Assembly (NCBI RefSeq): GCF_014648175.1
Contig: NZ_BMQP01000009.1
Location: forward strand, 167,524-231,523
Direction: 5' to 3'
DNA: 64,000 nucleotides
Source of the DNA: Planobispora rosea
GTDB taxonomy: Bacteria > Actinomycetota > Actinomycetes > Streptosporangiales > Streptosporangiaceae
The notes below the pieces were generated by a model. The model was not told the DNA's origin, ran no database searches, and worked only from the letters and a program-made list of their open reading frames with translations. A program made the translations under genes and the position numbers. Below, one piece after another: positions 8,742-16,809 of the stretch (within the stretch, counting starts at the first letter, position 1; the number at the start of each line of letters is the position of its first letter).

Positions 8742-9647
8742 ATGCTCTCCGCCGACCTGCCGCTCGCCCTGGCCCTCGCAGCCGGTACGGTCGCCGCCTT
8801 CAACCCGTGCGGCTTCGCCATGCTCCCGGCCTACCTCACCATGCTGATTACCGACGACAGCACCGACGACAGGCCCGTCGGGAACGGCGGCGGGAAGACG
8901 GGCGGCGGGGCCGTACGGCGCGGGCCGATACCGCGGGCGGTGCTGCTGGCCGCCGCCATGACCGCCGGGTTCGTCACGGTCTTCGGCCTGTTCGGGATGG
9001 TCGTCACCCCGCTCGCCCTCTCCGTCGGGCAGTACCTGCCGTGGGCGACCGTCGTGATCGGGATCGTCCTCGCCGGGCTCGGCGTGTGGCTGCTGAGCGG
9101 GAGGGAACTCCTCCTCCCCACGCCCGCGTTCGGCACCGGCCGCGTCACCGCCTCCCCGATCTCGCTGTACGGCTACGGCCTGTCCTACGCCGTGGCCTCC
9201 CTGTCCTGCACCGCCGGGCCGTTCCTCGCGGTCACCTCCGCCTCCCTGGCGAGCGACGGCGTCCTGGGCGGCCTGGCCGTCTTCGTCGCCTACGCGGCCG
9301 GAATGGGGCTGGTCGTCACCCTGCTCTCGCTGGCCGTGGCGCTGGCGCGCGGCGCGGCGGTCGCCCGGATGCGCCGGATCCTGCCCCACGTGCCGCGGAT
9401 CAGCGGCGGTCTCCTCCTGCCGGCCGGGCTGTACGTCGTCTACTACGGCTGGTACGAGCTGCGCGTCTTCGCGGGCGCGTCCACCGACGATCCGATCGTG
9501 GGCGCGGCGACGGCCGTGCAGGGAGCGGTCGCCACGGGGGTCGAGGCGCTCGGTGCGGGATGGATCGCCGTCGCGCTCGCCGTGCTCGTCCTCGGGGCGG
9601 TCATGCTGCGCCGGGTACGGCGGCACGCCGGTGAGCGGCCGCGCTGA
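8742..9647 (+). CDS. ccdA: CcdA-type transmembrane electron carrier
   Basis: 301 aa with seven to eight membrane segments. The two reactive cysteines of the family lie in AAFNPCGFAMLPAYLTML (first segment) and in ASLSCTAGPFLAV. CcdA/DsbD-type proteins pass electrons from cytoplasmic thioredoxin to extracytoplasmic TlpA-like proteins, here the product of the gene upstream. A Gly-rich insert between segments one and two and a C-terminal RRVRRH tail are specific to this copy. Sixteen bases separate it from the lipoprotein gene, so the two are one operon. Confidence 0.9.
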   Translation: MLSADLPLALALAAGTVAAFNPCGFAMLPAYLTMLITDDSTDDRPVGNGGGKTGGGAVRRGPIPRAVLLAAAMTAGFVTVFGLFGMVVTPLALSVGQYLPWATVVIGIVLAGLGVWLLSGRELLLPTPAFGTGRVTASPISLYGYGLSYAVASLSCTAGPFLAVTSASLASDGVLGGLAVFVAYAAGMGLVVTLLSLAVALARGAAVARMRRILPHVPRISGGLLLPAGLYVVYYGWYELRVFAGASTDDPIVGAATAVQGAVATGVEALGAGWIAVALAVLVLGAVMLRRVRRHAGERPR

Positions 9648-10000
9648 GCCCGCCGGCTGGTATGAGGTTGTCCGGATCTCGTGATATGGCCTTCCTGATG
9701 CTCTCTGCCTAATTTTTGGAGGTCGGCCCTGGTCGGCCGGTAGGGCTACTCGCAGCGTGCTTTCTTTGCATTTAGTGCCAAATTTCGGTCTGATTGGTGT
9801 TCATGTGAGGTAAGTTTCTGTTTTTGCGGCTGAGAATTGGGGAGAGGGCCCTAATCTGGGGACAGGAGAGACCCGATCCCGGGAAGATGTGTCGTGGTGC
9901 TGCTCGTGGAGCGGCCGGTCGGCCCTCGGGAAGAGGTTCCAGCGGAGTCCGCCTGCCGTCCCCGCCGGTCAACGCTGTTTCTTCCCCGAGGAGACCCGAT
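9648..10000. other. Intergenic stretch of lower GC
   Basis: About 350 bases with several T-rich runs (for example near 9711 and 9812), clearly lower in GC than the surroundings. No gene can be supported. It must hold the promoter of the small Cys protein at 10001. The composition might reflect a past insertion. Confidence 0.5.
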
Positions 10001-10267
10001 ATGAGCGATCACCGCAGCCGGTGCGAAGTCTGTGGCGGCGTCCGTCCGGCGCAGAATCCCAATGAGTACACCCGCGAGCGGTTGCTGCTGATCGCCGAGG
10101 TCGGGTTCTGCGCCTGCCGGAGCGTCGCGACCGCCGATGACGGCCGTCCTCCCGCCGAGCCCAGGCACGCTGAGCCCAGGCACGCTGAGCCCAGGCGTGC
10201 CGAGCCCCGGGCCGCCGAACCCCAGTCCGCCAGGCCCCAGCCCGTGGGGTCGCGGACCGCGGGCTGA
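10001..10267 (+). CDS. Small four-cysteine protein with AEPRx repeats
   Basis: 88 aa from the ATG at 10001, which follows a GAGGAG ribosome site; a longer in-frame opening from 9824 reads through non-coding sequence. Cys8 and Cys11 (CEVCGG) and Cys37 and Cys39 (FCACR) could form a zinc ribbon. The C-terminal third is four copies of a 15-bp tandem repeat (10154-10213) giving AEPRH, AEPRH, AEPRR, AEPRA. The family is unknown. It stands alone between ccdA and the DUF6421-like operon. Confidence 0.65.
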   Translation: MSDHRSRCEVCGGVRPAQNPNEYTRERLLLIAEVGFCACRSVATADDGRPPAEPRHAEPRHAEPRRAEPRAAEPQSARPQPVGSRTAG

Positions 10268-10428
10268 GCGGCGCGCTCCACCGCTCCTCCCGCTTCCCGC
10301 CTTCGCCGCCCTGCGGCCGCCGTCCGCCCGGATGCCCCGGCGGTCCGGCGGCTGTAAGGCGTGTGCCCAAAGTGGGACATGTTGTGTATATTTTCCTCCA
10401 CTGAGACCTATCTGGAGGAGGATTTGTC

Positions 10429-12519
10429 GTGAGGGCGTTCCCCCGGGTGCTGTTCGACGAGGCACACAGTGAGTCCTGGACCATCCGGCGGGATGTGGCC
10501 GAGACGATGAATCCGGGCCACCCGGACGACAACAGCTACGCCCGCGCCGCCGAGGTGCTGCGCCGCCTGGGACACACCGTCACCGCGCACACCGAGGGTG
10601 CCGTCACCCCGGCCGTCCTCGCCGGCGCCGACACCTTCGTGATCGCGCACCCCTCCGGTGACCGCTGGGAGCGCACCACCGGCTCGGGCAGCCCGGTCTT
10701 CACCGCCGAGGAGATCGACGCGATCGAGAGTCACGTCGCCGGAGGCGGGGGCCTCGTCGTGCTGGCCGAGTGCGAGCAGGACAAGTACGGCAACAACCTC
10801 GCCGATCTCCTCGACGTCTTCGGCGTCAGGGTCGAGCACACCACCGTCCAGGACCCCAGGAACGCCCACAACGGCGTGGCCTCCTGGGTCCTGGGCGTCC
10901 CCGGCGAGACGGGCCGCGAGGATCTGCTGGCCGGGGCCCGACGCGCCTGCTTCTACCGGGCCGGGACGCTCACCGCCCCCGAGGGCGCCGCGGTGCTGTT
11001 CTCGACGTCCCCCACCGCCGACCCCGCCGGAAGGCCGCTGGCGGTGGCCGTACGGCACGGCGAGGGCCGCGTCGTCGTGGTCGCCGACTCCGACCTGTTC
11101 GGCGACGACTCGATCGCCGACTACGACCACGCCGCGCTCTGGGGCAACCTCATCACCTGGGTCTCCCGCATCCCCGCGAAGACCGCACCGGGCGAGGCCG
11201 GGAAGACGGGAACGGAGCGGGAGGCGGCGCCGGCGGCCTTCCGGGAGCTCAAGGACGCCGTCGAGCGGCTCAAGCCGCTCCAGGCCAAGGACGGCTCGAT
11301 CGAGGGCGACCGGGACCTCGCCGTCGCGCTGATCTCCGAGATCGTCGAACGCGTCGCGGCCCTCGCGCCCCGTTTCCCGCACGATGAGGCCTACCTCGCC
11401 GCCGTCGTCGCCGACTTCCGCAAGTGGGTCGAGCAGGGTCTCGGCGTGCCCGACTTCCTCGACTCGCTCGACGCCTTCCATCCCGACACCCAGCGGGTCG
11501 ACGGCCTGGAGCACCTGGTGGTCTTCCCGATGTACACCCAGAACGGCACCACCTCCCGGCACGTCGAGGCCGTGTGGATCCGTACCGTCTGGCCCGAGTG
11601 GCTGGCCGAGCTGGAGCGCACCCGCTACGACAACCCGCTGTTCGTGCCGATCGCCTTCGAGGACTTCACCTCCGGCTACGACACCAACTCGGCGGTGCTG
11701 TTCCCGGAGACCGTCGCGGTCCGCGAGACCCCGGCCCGCTTCACCTGGGGCGGAATCTTCTGCGACCGGGAGGCCGCCCGGTTCCGCACGGTCAGCCGCG
11801 CCGCCGCGGACACGCTGAAGCTGGCGCTGCCGCCGGACGCCGCCCGCCTGCTGGAGTCGCAGGAACTGGCCCAGGACACCTTCGTGCTCTGGGACCTGGT
11901 CCACGACCGCACGCACAGCCACGGCGACCTGCCGTTCGACCCGTTCATGATCAAGCAGCGGATGCCGTACTGGCTCTACTCCCTGGAGGAGCTGCGCTGC
12001 GACCTGACCGCGTTCGGCGAGGCCGTGCAGCTGGAGAAGGAGGGCGTGCCGCACGCCCGGTACGTCCAGTACGCGATCCTGTTCGACCGGCTCTTCCGCT
12101 TCCCGATCACCGGTGACCGGGTCCGCAACTACGACGGCCTCGGCGGCCAGCTGCTCTTCGCCTACCTGCACCGCAACGACGTCGTACGGTGGACCGACAA
12201 CCGGCTCAGCGTCGACTGGTCCCGGCTCGCGGACGGCGTGGCGGACCTGCGCGGCGAGGTGGAGAAGCTCTACCGCGACGGCATCGACCGCTCCAAGCTC
12301 GCCCACTGGCTGGCCGCCCACGAGCTCGTCGCGGCCTACGTCGAGCCGCACCCGGCCTCGGTCTGGGCCCGCGGCGTGGACGCGCTCCCGGTCGAGGGCT
12401 TCCCGAAGGCCGTGGTCGACGCGGTGCTGCCCGACGAGTTCCCGCTGAGCATGTTCTACGAGGCCCTGCGCCGTAAGCTCGGCGAGGTCGTCGACTCCAC
12501 GAAGGGGATCCGAGCATGA
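10429..12519 (+). CDS. DUF6421-like large protein with N-terminal amidotransferase-like domain
   Basis: 696 aa. GTG start with GGAGGAG ten bases upstream. Residues 1-235 look like a ThuA/DUF4350-type Rossmann domain (PRVLFDEAHSESWTIR, then VVVADSDLFGDDSIADYDHAALWGNLI), lacking an obvious Cys nucleophile. Residues ~250-696 are a largely helical domain rich in acidic, aromatic and His residues (WDLVHDRTHSHGDLPFDP), possibly metal binding. I recall this gene as DUF6421 in actinomycetes, next to an SDR and a threonine aldolase as here. It overlaps the SDR start by four bases. No activity can be assigned. Confidence 0.8.
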   Translation: MRAFPRVLFDEAHSESWTIRRDVAETMNPGHPDDNSYARAAEVLRRLGHTVTAHTEGAVTPAVLAGADTFVIAHPSGDRWERTTGSGSPVFTAEEIDAIESHVAGGGGLVVLAECEQDKYGNNLADLLDVFGVRVEHTTVQDPRNAHNGVASWVLGVPGETGREDLLAGARRACFYRAGTLTAPEGAAVLFSTSPTADPAGRPLAVAVRHGEGRVVVVADSDLFGDDSIADYDHAALWGNLITWVSRIPAKTAPGEAGKTGTEREAAPAAFRELKDAVERLKPLQAKDGSIEGDRDLAVALISEIVERVAALAPRFPHDEAYLAAVVADFRKWVEQGLGVPDFLDSLDAFHPDTQRVDGLEHLVVFPMYTQNGTTSRHVEAVWIRTVWPEWLAELERTRYDNPLFVPIAFEDFTSGYDTNSAVLFPETVAVRETPARFTWGGIFCDREAARFRTVSRAAADTLKLALPPDAARLLESQELAQDTFVLWDLVHDRTHSHGDLPFDPFMIKQRMPYWLYSLEELRCDLTAFGEAVQLEKEGVPHARYVQYAILFDRLFRFPITGDRVRNYDGLGGQLLFAYLHRNDVVRWTDNRLSVDWSRLADGVADLRGEVEKLYRDGIDRSKLAHWLAAHELVAAYVEPHPASVWARGVDALPVEGFPKAVVDAVLPDEFPLSMFYEALRRKLGEVVDSTKGIRA

Positions 12520-13154
12520 TCATTCTTGTTGCCGGCGCGGCCGGCCCCGCGGGTCAGGCGGTCGTGCGCCGCTTCGCGGACAAGGGGCACACGGTCATCG
12601 GCGTCGACAAGTCGGGCGCCGACGGGACGCTCCCCGTCGACCTCCTGGACTTCGACGCGGTCAAGAAGCTCGCCGCGGACGTCCAGGCCGAGCACGGCCG
12701 GGTGGACGGCCTGGTGCACCTGGTCGGCGGCTGGCGCGGGTCGAAGACCTTCGCCGAGACGAAGCTGGAGGACTGGGCGCTCCTGCACGACCTGCTGGTA
12801 CGGACCCTCCAGCACGTCACGCTCGCCTTCGAGCCGCTGCTCAGGGCGGGCGGGCGCGGCCGGTTCGCGATCGTCTCCGCCAAGGCCGCCGAGCGCCCCA
12901 CCCAGGGCAACGCGGCGTACGGCACCGCCAAGGCCGCCGCCGAGGCGTGGACCCTGGCCTTCGCCGACGCCCTGGAGGGCACCGGCTCCACCGCGAACAT
13001 CCTGGTCGTCAAGGCACTCGTGCACGAGGGCATGCGCGCGGCCAACCCGGAGAAGACGTTCCCCGGCTTCACCGACGTCGACGACCTCGCGGCGGCGATC
13101 GAGGGCCTGTGGGACACCGACGTCAACGGAACCCGAATGGACCTCACCCAGTGA
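12516..13154 (+). CDS. SDR-family NAD(P)-dependent oxidoreductase
   Basis: 212 aa, on the short side for a classical SDR. The cofactor turn is VAGAAGPAGQAVV near the N-terminus, the catalytic pair Tyr135 and Lys139 is in AAYGTAKAAAEAW, and Ser precedes it in AIVSAKA. It should oxidise or reduce an alcohol/carbonyl with NAD(P). Its start overlaps the DUF6421-like stop and its stop overlaps the aldolase start (GTGA), so the three proteins are translationally coupled and likely act on one substrate series. Confidence 0.88.
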   Translation: MIILVAGAAGPAGQAVVRRFADKGHTVIGVDKSGADGTLPVDLLDFDAVKKLAADVQAEHGRVDGLVHLVGGWRGSKTFAETKLEDWALLHDLLVRTLQHVTLAFEPLLRAGGRGRFAIVSAKAAERPTQGNAAYGTAKAAAEAWTLAFADALEGTGSTANILVVKALVHEGMRAANPEKTFPGFTDVDDLAAAIEGLWDTDVNGTRMDLTQ

Positions 13155-14290
13155 CAGACGCAGCACCCGCCGCCGTGACCGGCTCCGGTTCCCCGACCGG
13201 CCCGGCCGGCGTCCCGGCCGGGACCGTGACCGACGCGGTCCGCAGGCACGATCCGGCGGTCAAGGGCTTCGCCAGCGACAACTACGCCGGGATCCACCCG
13301 GAGGTCCTCGCCGCGATCGCGCTCGCCAACGGCGGCCACCAGACCGCCTACGGCGACGACGTCTACACCGAGGCGCTCCAGGACGTCTTCCGCAGGCACT
13401 TCGGCCCGGCCGCCGAGGCCTGGCCGGTCTTCAACGGCACCGGCGCCAACGTGGTCGCGCTGCGCGCCATGACCGCCCACTGGGAGGCCGTGGTCTGCGC
13501 CGAGTCGGCGCACATCCACACCGACGAGGGCGGGGCGCCGGAGCGTACGGCCGGGCTCAAGCTGCTGCCCGTCGCCACCCCGGACGGCAAGCTCACCCCC
13601 GAGCTGATCGACCGGCAGGCGTGGGGCTTCGGCGACGAGCACCGCGCCCAGCCCAGGGTCGTCTCGATCACGCAGACCACCGAGCTGGGCACGCTCTACA
13701 CCCCGGAGGAGATCAGGGCGATCTGCGAGCACGCCCACGGCCTGGGCATGCTCGTCCACCTCGACGGGGCACGGGCGGCCAACGCCGCGGCCGCGCTGGA
13801 CGTGCCGCTGCGCGCGTTCACCACGGACGCGGGCGTGGACGTGCTGTCCTTCGGCGGCACCAAGGCCGGGCTGATGTTCGGCGAGGCCGTCGTCGTGCTC
13901 AACCCCGAGGCCGTGCGGGGCCTGCGCTACCTGCGCAAGAGCGCGATGCAGCTCGCCTCCAAGATGCGCTTCGTCTCGGTGCAGTTCGAGGCGCTGCTCG
14001 CCGGGGACCTGTGGCTGCGCAACGCCCGCAACGCCAACGCGATGGCGCGGCGGCTGGCCGACGCCGTCCGGGACATCCCAGGCGTGCAGATCCCGCGCCC
14101 CGTCCAGGCCAACGCGGTCTTCGCGATCCTCCCGCCCGAGGTCACCGAGCGGCTGCAGAAGCGCTTCCGCTTCTACACCTGGAACGAGGCGACCGGCGAG
14201 GTCCGCTGGATGACCGCGTTCGACACCACCGAGGCCGACGTCGACGCCTTCGCCGCCGCCGTCGCCGAGGAGATAGCATTGTCCGCATGA
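13151..14290 (+). CDS. ltaE: Low-specificity threonine aldolase family (beta-eliminating lyase)
   Basis: 379 aa from the GTG at 13151, which overlaps the SDR stop; a longer frame exists but has no ribosome site. A fold-type I PLP enzyme: FASDNYAGIHPEVLAAI at the N-terminus, cofactor-binding Asp in LHLDGARAANAA and Schiff-base Lys238 in SFGGTKAG. Family members split L-threonine or allo-threonine into glycine and acetaldehyde, or cleave related beta-hydroxy amino acids. Its stop codon overlaps the start of the trpS leader peptide (ATGA), which ties this operon to the attenuator. Confidence 0.9.
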   Translation: MTDAAPAAVTGSGSPTGPAGVPAGTVTDAVRRHDPAVKGFASDNYAGIHPEVLAAIALANGGHQTAYGDDVYTEALQDVFRRHFGPAAEAWPVFNGTGANVVALRAMTAHWEAVVCAESAHIHTDEGGAPERTAGLKLLPVATPDGKLTPELIDRQAWGFGDEHRAQPRVVSITQTTELGTLYTPEEIRAICEHAHGLGMLVHLDGARAANAAAALDVPLRAFTTDAGVDVLSFGGTKAGLMFGEAVVVLNPEAVRGLRYLRKSAMQLASKMRFVSVQFEALLAGDLWLRNARNANAMARRLADAVRDIPGVQIPRPVQANAVFAILPPEVTERLQKRFRFYTWNEATGEVRWMTAFDTTEADVDAFAAAVAEEIALSA

Positions 14291-14340
14291 GCCACCGCAG
14301 TACGGGTCTGTGGCGGGCCGCCTCCCGGCGGACCCGCTAG
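14287..14340 (+). CDS. trpS leader peptide with a single Trp codon
   Basis: 17 aa, MSHRSTGLWRAASRRTR. The ATG overlaps the aldolase stop by one base in ATGA fashion. The Trp codon TGG is at 14311-14313, two bases before the first attenuator arm (14315-14322). A GAGGAG lies about 14 bases before the ATG. A short peptide with Trp just before competing hairpins and directly upstream of a tryptophanyl-tRNA synthetase gene is the classical layout of ribosome-mediated attenuation. Confidence 0.75.
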   Translation: MSHRSTGLWRAASRRTR

Positions 14341-14391
14341 CCAGCCCAGCCTGCGCAGAGAAAACGGCCGCCGTTCACCGGCGGCCTTTTT
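14315..14391 (+). promoter_or_regulatory. Tryptophan attenuator (antiterminator/terminator) of trpS
   Basis: Arm 1 GGGCCGCC (14315-14322) pairs with arm 2 GGCGGACCC (14327-14335, one bulged A). Arm 2 can instead pair with arm 3 GGCCGCCG (14366-14373). Arm 3 pairs perfectly with arm 4 CGGCGGCC (14379-14386, loop TTCAC), followed by TTTTT (14387-14391), a Rho-independent terminator. A ribosome stalled at the Trp codon would cover arm 1, free arm 2 for arm 3 and allow read-through into trpS. Confidence 0.8.
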
Positions 14392-14444
14392 CGTTCTCCC
14401 GCGGCCGGTGATCCGGCGGTCCCTCCATCCCGAAGGGACGCACG

Positions 14445-15530
14445 ATGACATCGACGACAAGCCAGACGACAAGCCAGACGACAAGCCAGACGGAGATCCG
14501 GACGGGGATCCAGGCGGACATCCGGACGGGGACCCGGGCCGCGGAGAGACCCGGAGGGCGGGCGGGGACCACGCGCGTCTTCTCCGCCTTCCAGGCGACC
14601 GGCCGCCTGACGCTCGGCAACTACCTCGGCGCGATCCTGCCCGCCGTACGGCTCCAGGACGAGGCCGCCTGCGTCTACGCCGTCGCCGACCTGCACGCCC
14701 TGACCGTCAGGCACGACCCCGCGGTCCTGCGGGCCCGGACCCGTGAGGTGGCGGCCCTGCTGCTCGCCTGCGGGCTGGACCGCTCCGTGCTCTACCTGCA
14801 GTCGCGGGTGCCCGCGCACACCGAGCTGTCCTACCTGCTGGAGAGCACGGCCTACGAGGGCGAGATGCGCAGGATGATCCAGTTCAGGGAGAAGTCGGCG
14901 GCGCAGGAGGAGGTACGGCTCTCGCTGCTGACCTACCCCGCGCTGATGGCCGCCGACATCCTGCTGCACCGCGCGGACCTCGTGCCGGTGGGGGAGGACC
15001 AGCGCCAGCACATGGAGCTCACCCGCGACCTGGCCCTGCGCTTCAACCGCCGGTACGGCGAGACCTTCGTCGTCCCCGAGGCCGTGTATCCCCGGGTGGC
15101 CGCCCGGGTCATGGACCTGGCCGTGCCCACCGCGAAGATGAGCAAGTCCAGCGCCTCGGAGGCGGGGACGGTCTACCTGCTCGATCCTCCCGCCGACATC
15201 CGGCGCAAGATCATGCGGGCCGTGACCGACTCCGGGAACGAGGTCCGTTACGATCCGGCGGGCAAGCCGGGGGTCTCGAATCTGCTCGCCCTGCTCGCGG
15301 CCTGCTCGGGCAGGCCGGTGGAGTCGCCGGTCCACAGTTCGTACGGCGCGCTGAAGAAGGACACGGCCGAGGCCGTGATCGAGGCGCTGGCGCCGGTCCG
15401 GGAACGTTTCGCGGTTCTGTCCGCCGACCCGGCGGAGCTGGACCGGATCCTCGCCGCCGCGGCGGCCCGGGTGACCGAGGAGACCTCCGGCCTGCTGGCC
15501 GCCGCCCGCCTGGCCATCGGCCTGGCGTGA
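14445..15530 (+). CDS. trpS: Tryptophanyl-tRNA synthetase
   Basis: 361 aa. Class I synthetase charging tRNA-Trp. The HIGH-type motif is TLGNYLGA (residues 56-63) and KMSKS is at 231-235. The enzyme proper starts near residue 44 (RVFSAFQATGRL); the 43 residues before it are a low-complexity tail made of a 12-bp tandem repeat (TTSQ x3) and IRTG repeats. The ATG follows GAAGGGA, so the tail is probably translated. Preceded by a Trp leader and terminator, it is expected to rise when charged tRNA-Trp is scarce; an attenuated, indolmycin-resistant second TrpRS is known in Streptomyces. Whether this is the sole copy is unknown. Confidence 0.95.
   Translation: MTSTTSQTTSQTTSQTEIRTGIQADIRTGTRAAERPGGRAGTTRVFSAFQATGRLTLGNYLGAILPAVRLQDEAACVYAVADLHALTVRHDPAVLRARTREVAALLLACGLDRSVLYLQSRVPAHTELSYLLESTAYEGEMRRMIQFREKSAAQEEVRLSLLTYPALMAADILLHRADLVPVGEDQRQHMELTRDLALRFNRRYGETFVVPEAVYPRVAARVMDLAVPTAKMSKSSASEAGTVYLLDPPADIRRKIMRAVTDSGNEVRYDPAGKPGVSNLLALLAACSGRPVESPVHSSYGALKKDTAEAVIEALAPVRERFAVLSADPAELDRILAAAAARVTEETSGLLAAARLAIGLA
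14453..14488 (+). repeat. 12-bp tandem repeat x3 in the trpS 5' end
   Basis: Three exact copies of GACGACAAGCCA, coding for the repeated tetrapeptide TTSQ in the N-terminal tail of TrpRS. The unit keeps the reading frame. Confidence 0.9.
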
Positions 15531-15598
15531 ACGCCTGGTGGTGACCCTGGCCTGGCGTGAACGCCTGGTGGTGACCCTGGCCTGGCGTGAACGCCTCG
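15519..15598 (+). repeat. 30-bp tandem repeat (2.7 copies) across the trpS stop codon
   Basis: Unit GGCCTGGCGTGAACGCCTGG plus TGGTGACCCT: copies at 15519-15548 and 15549-15578 and a partial copy from 15579. The trpS TGA (15528-15530) is inside copy one and recurs in frame in copies two and three. Confidence 0.92.
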
Positions 15599-15648
15599 TG
15601 CGCGGCCCCGGGGCCTGCGGCTTGCGCGCCGCGAGGGTCCCGGGGCCG

Positions 15649-15948
15649 TCAGTGCTTGCTCCCGGTCTCGTTCTCGTACTGGGTGAGCTGCTGTTCCAGC
15701 GCCTTCATCAGTTCGAAGACCTGGCTCGGGGGGATGCGGATCCGGCTGACGATCCGGGTCGGCACGCTGACGAAGGGCTGTCCCGACGACGGGTCGTTGG
15801 CGAGCTGCGGCGGTCGGGTGATCACCGCGAAATCTAGGACGAAGCCATCCTGGGTATGCCATACCGAGGCGAAGTTGGCATACTGCCCCATCTCAACGTC
15901 GGCGGAGATACTCACCTCCAGGCGGTTCTCCGGCTCGTCGTTCACCAT
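15649..15948 (-). CDS. DUF3467 protein
   Basis: 99 aa from the ATG at 15948, which follows a GGAGGA site; ten more residues are open upstream but lack a ribosome site. The sequence fits DUF3467: an acidic start NRLEVSISADVEMGQYANFASVWHT in overlapping parts, then FVLDFAVITRP and VVSRIRIPPSQVFELM-type ending with KALEQQLTQYE. These small cytoplasmic proteins occur in actinomycetes and other bacteria and have no known function. Single gene between trpS and the DUF305 gene. Confidence 0.85.
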   Translation of the reverse strand: MVNDEPENRLEVSISADVEMGQYANFASVWHTQDGFVLDFAVITRPPQLANDPSSGQPFVSVPTRIVSRIRIPPSQVFELMKALEQQLTQYENETGSKH

Positions 15949-16014
15949 GTGAGTCTCCTCCGGCCAGGCCGTCCCCACGCTCCCGGCCGGGACCCGGCCA
16001 CGGACGCTCAGGCA

Positions 16015-16689
16015 CTATTCAAGAATGGACGGCAGCGGCTGGGCACCCCGCTGCTTGAGCATGTCAGTCATAAGTTTGATCTCACCGCTCTGCGTGTTGA
16101 CGATGTGCCGGGCCATCGTTACCACCTCGTCGCGTTCGGAGAGGTTCAGCAGGGCCTGGGCCATCTGCACGCCGCCCTCGTGATGGCGGATCATGAGCTG
16201 GAGGAAGAGGATCTCCTTGTCCTTCCCGGAGGCCTCGCGGAGCCGCTTGAGCTCCTCCTCGCTCGCCATGCCGGGCATCGTGGACGGTGTCCCGGTGCCG
16301 GCGGCCGGCGTCCCGGCGCCGCCGCCGTGGCCGTGGCCGGCCATCCACGCCATCGGCGGCCTCTCGCCCGCCTGGTTGAGCTCCCACTGCTGCAGCCAGC
16401 CCATGAACATGCCGCGCTGGGCGGTCTGGGTGATGATGATGTCGTAGGCGAGCGTCCGCAGTCTCTCGTCGGTGCTGCCGTCCCGCGTGATGAACGACAT
16501 CTGCACGGCCTGGGAGTGGTGGACGGCCATGTCGCGGGCGAACCCGGCCTCGGCGGAGGCTTCGGTCGGCTCGCCGTCCCGGCCCAGCACGAGCAGCAGG
16601 ACGACGGCCAGGACCAGGCAGCCCAGCACGGCGCCCAGCATCGTCAGTCGCCGGGATCGCCGCGGGTAGTCTTCAATGGGTTCTTCCAT
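16015..16689 (-). CDS. DUF305 membrane-anchored protein
   Basis: 224 aa. One N-terminal membrane anchor (residues ~16-36) and an outer four-helix domain with the two DUF305 His motifs: FARDMAVHHSQAVQM and LMIRHHEGGVQMAQ. A His/Gly-rich loop with MAWMAGHGHGG could bind metal. The fold is ferritin-like, and family members are linked to copper or other metals in some reports. It is divergent from a DUF3105 gene, a pairing common in actinomycetes, so the two may share a promoter region and role. Confidence 0.9.
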   Translation of the reverse strand: MEEPIEDYPRRSRRLTMLGAVLGCLVLAVVLLLVLGRDGEPTEASAEAGFARDMAVHHSQAVQMSFITRDGSTDERLRTLAYDIIITQTAQRGMFMGWLQQWELNQAGERPPMAWMAGHGHGGGAGTPAAGTGTPSTMPGMASEEELKRLREASGKDKEILFLQLMIRHHEGGVQMAQALLNLSERDEVVTMARHIVNTQSGEIKLMTDMLKQRGAQPLPSILE

Positions 16690-16809
16690 TACCCGCCAAG
16701 CCTACTCACCTGGAGAACGGCGCGAGGTCACGCACCGAGTGCCCCTTATTCTCCCTATACGGCGGTAGGGCATAAGGTAACCCGAAGTTGCATGCCGGCC
16801 GGAGGAGCG

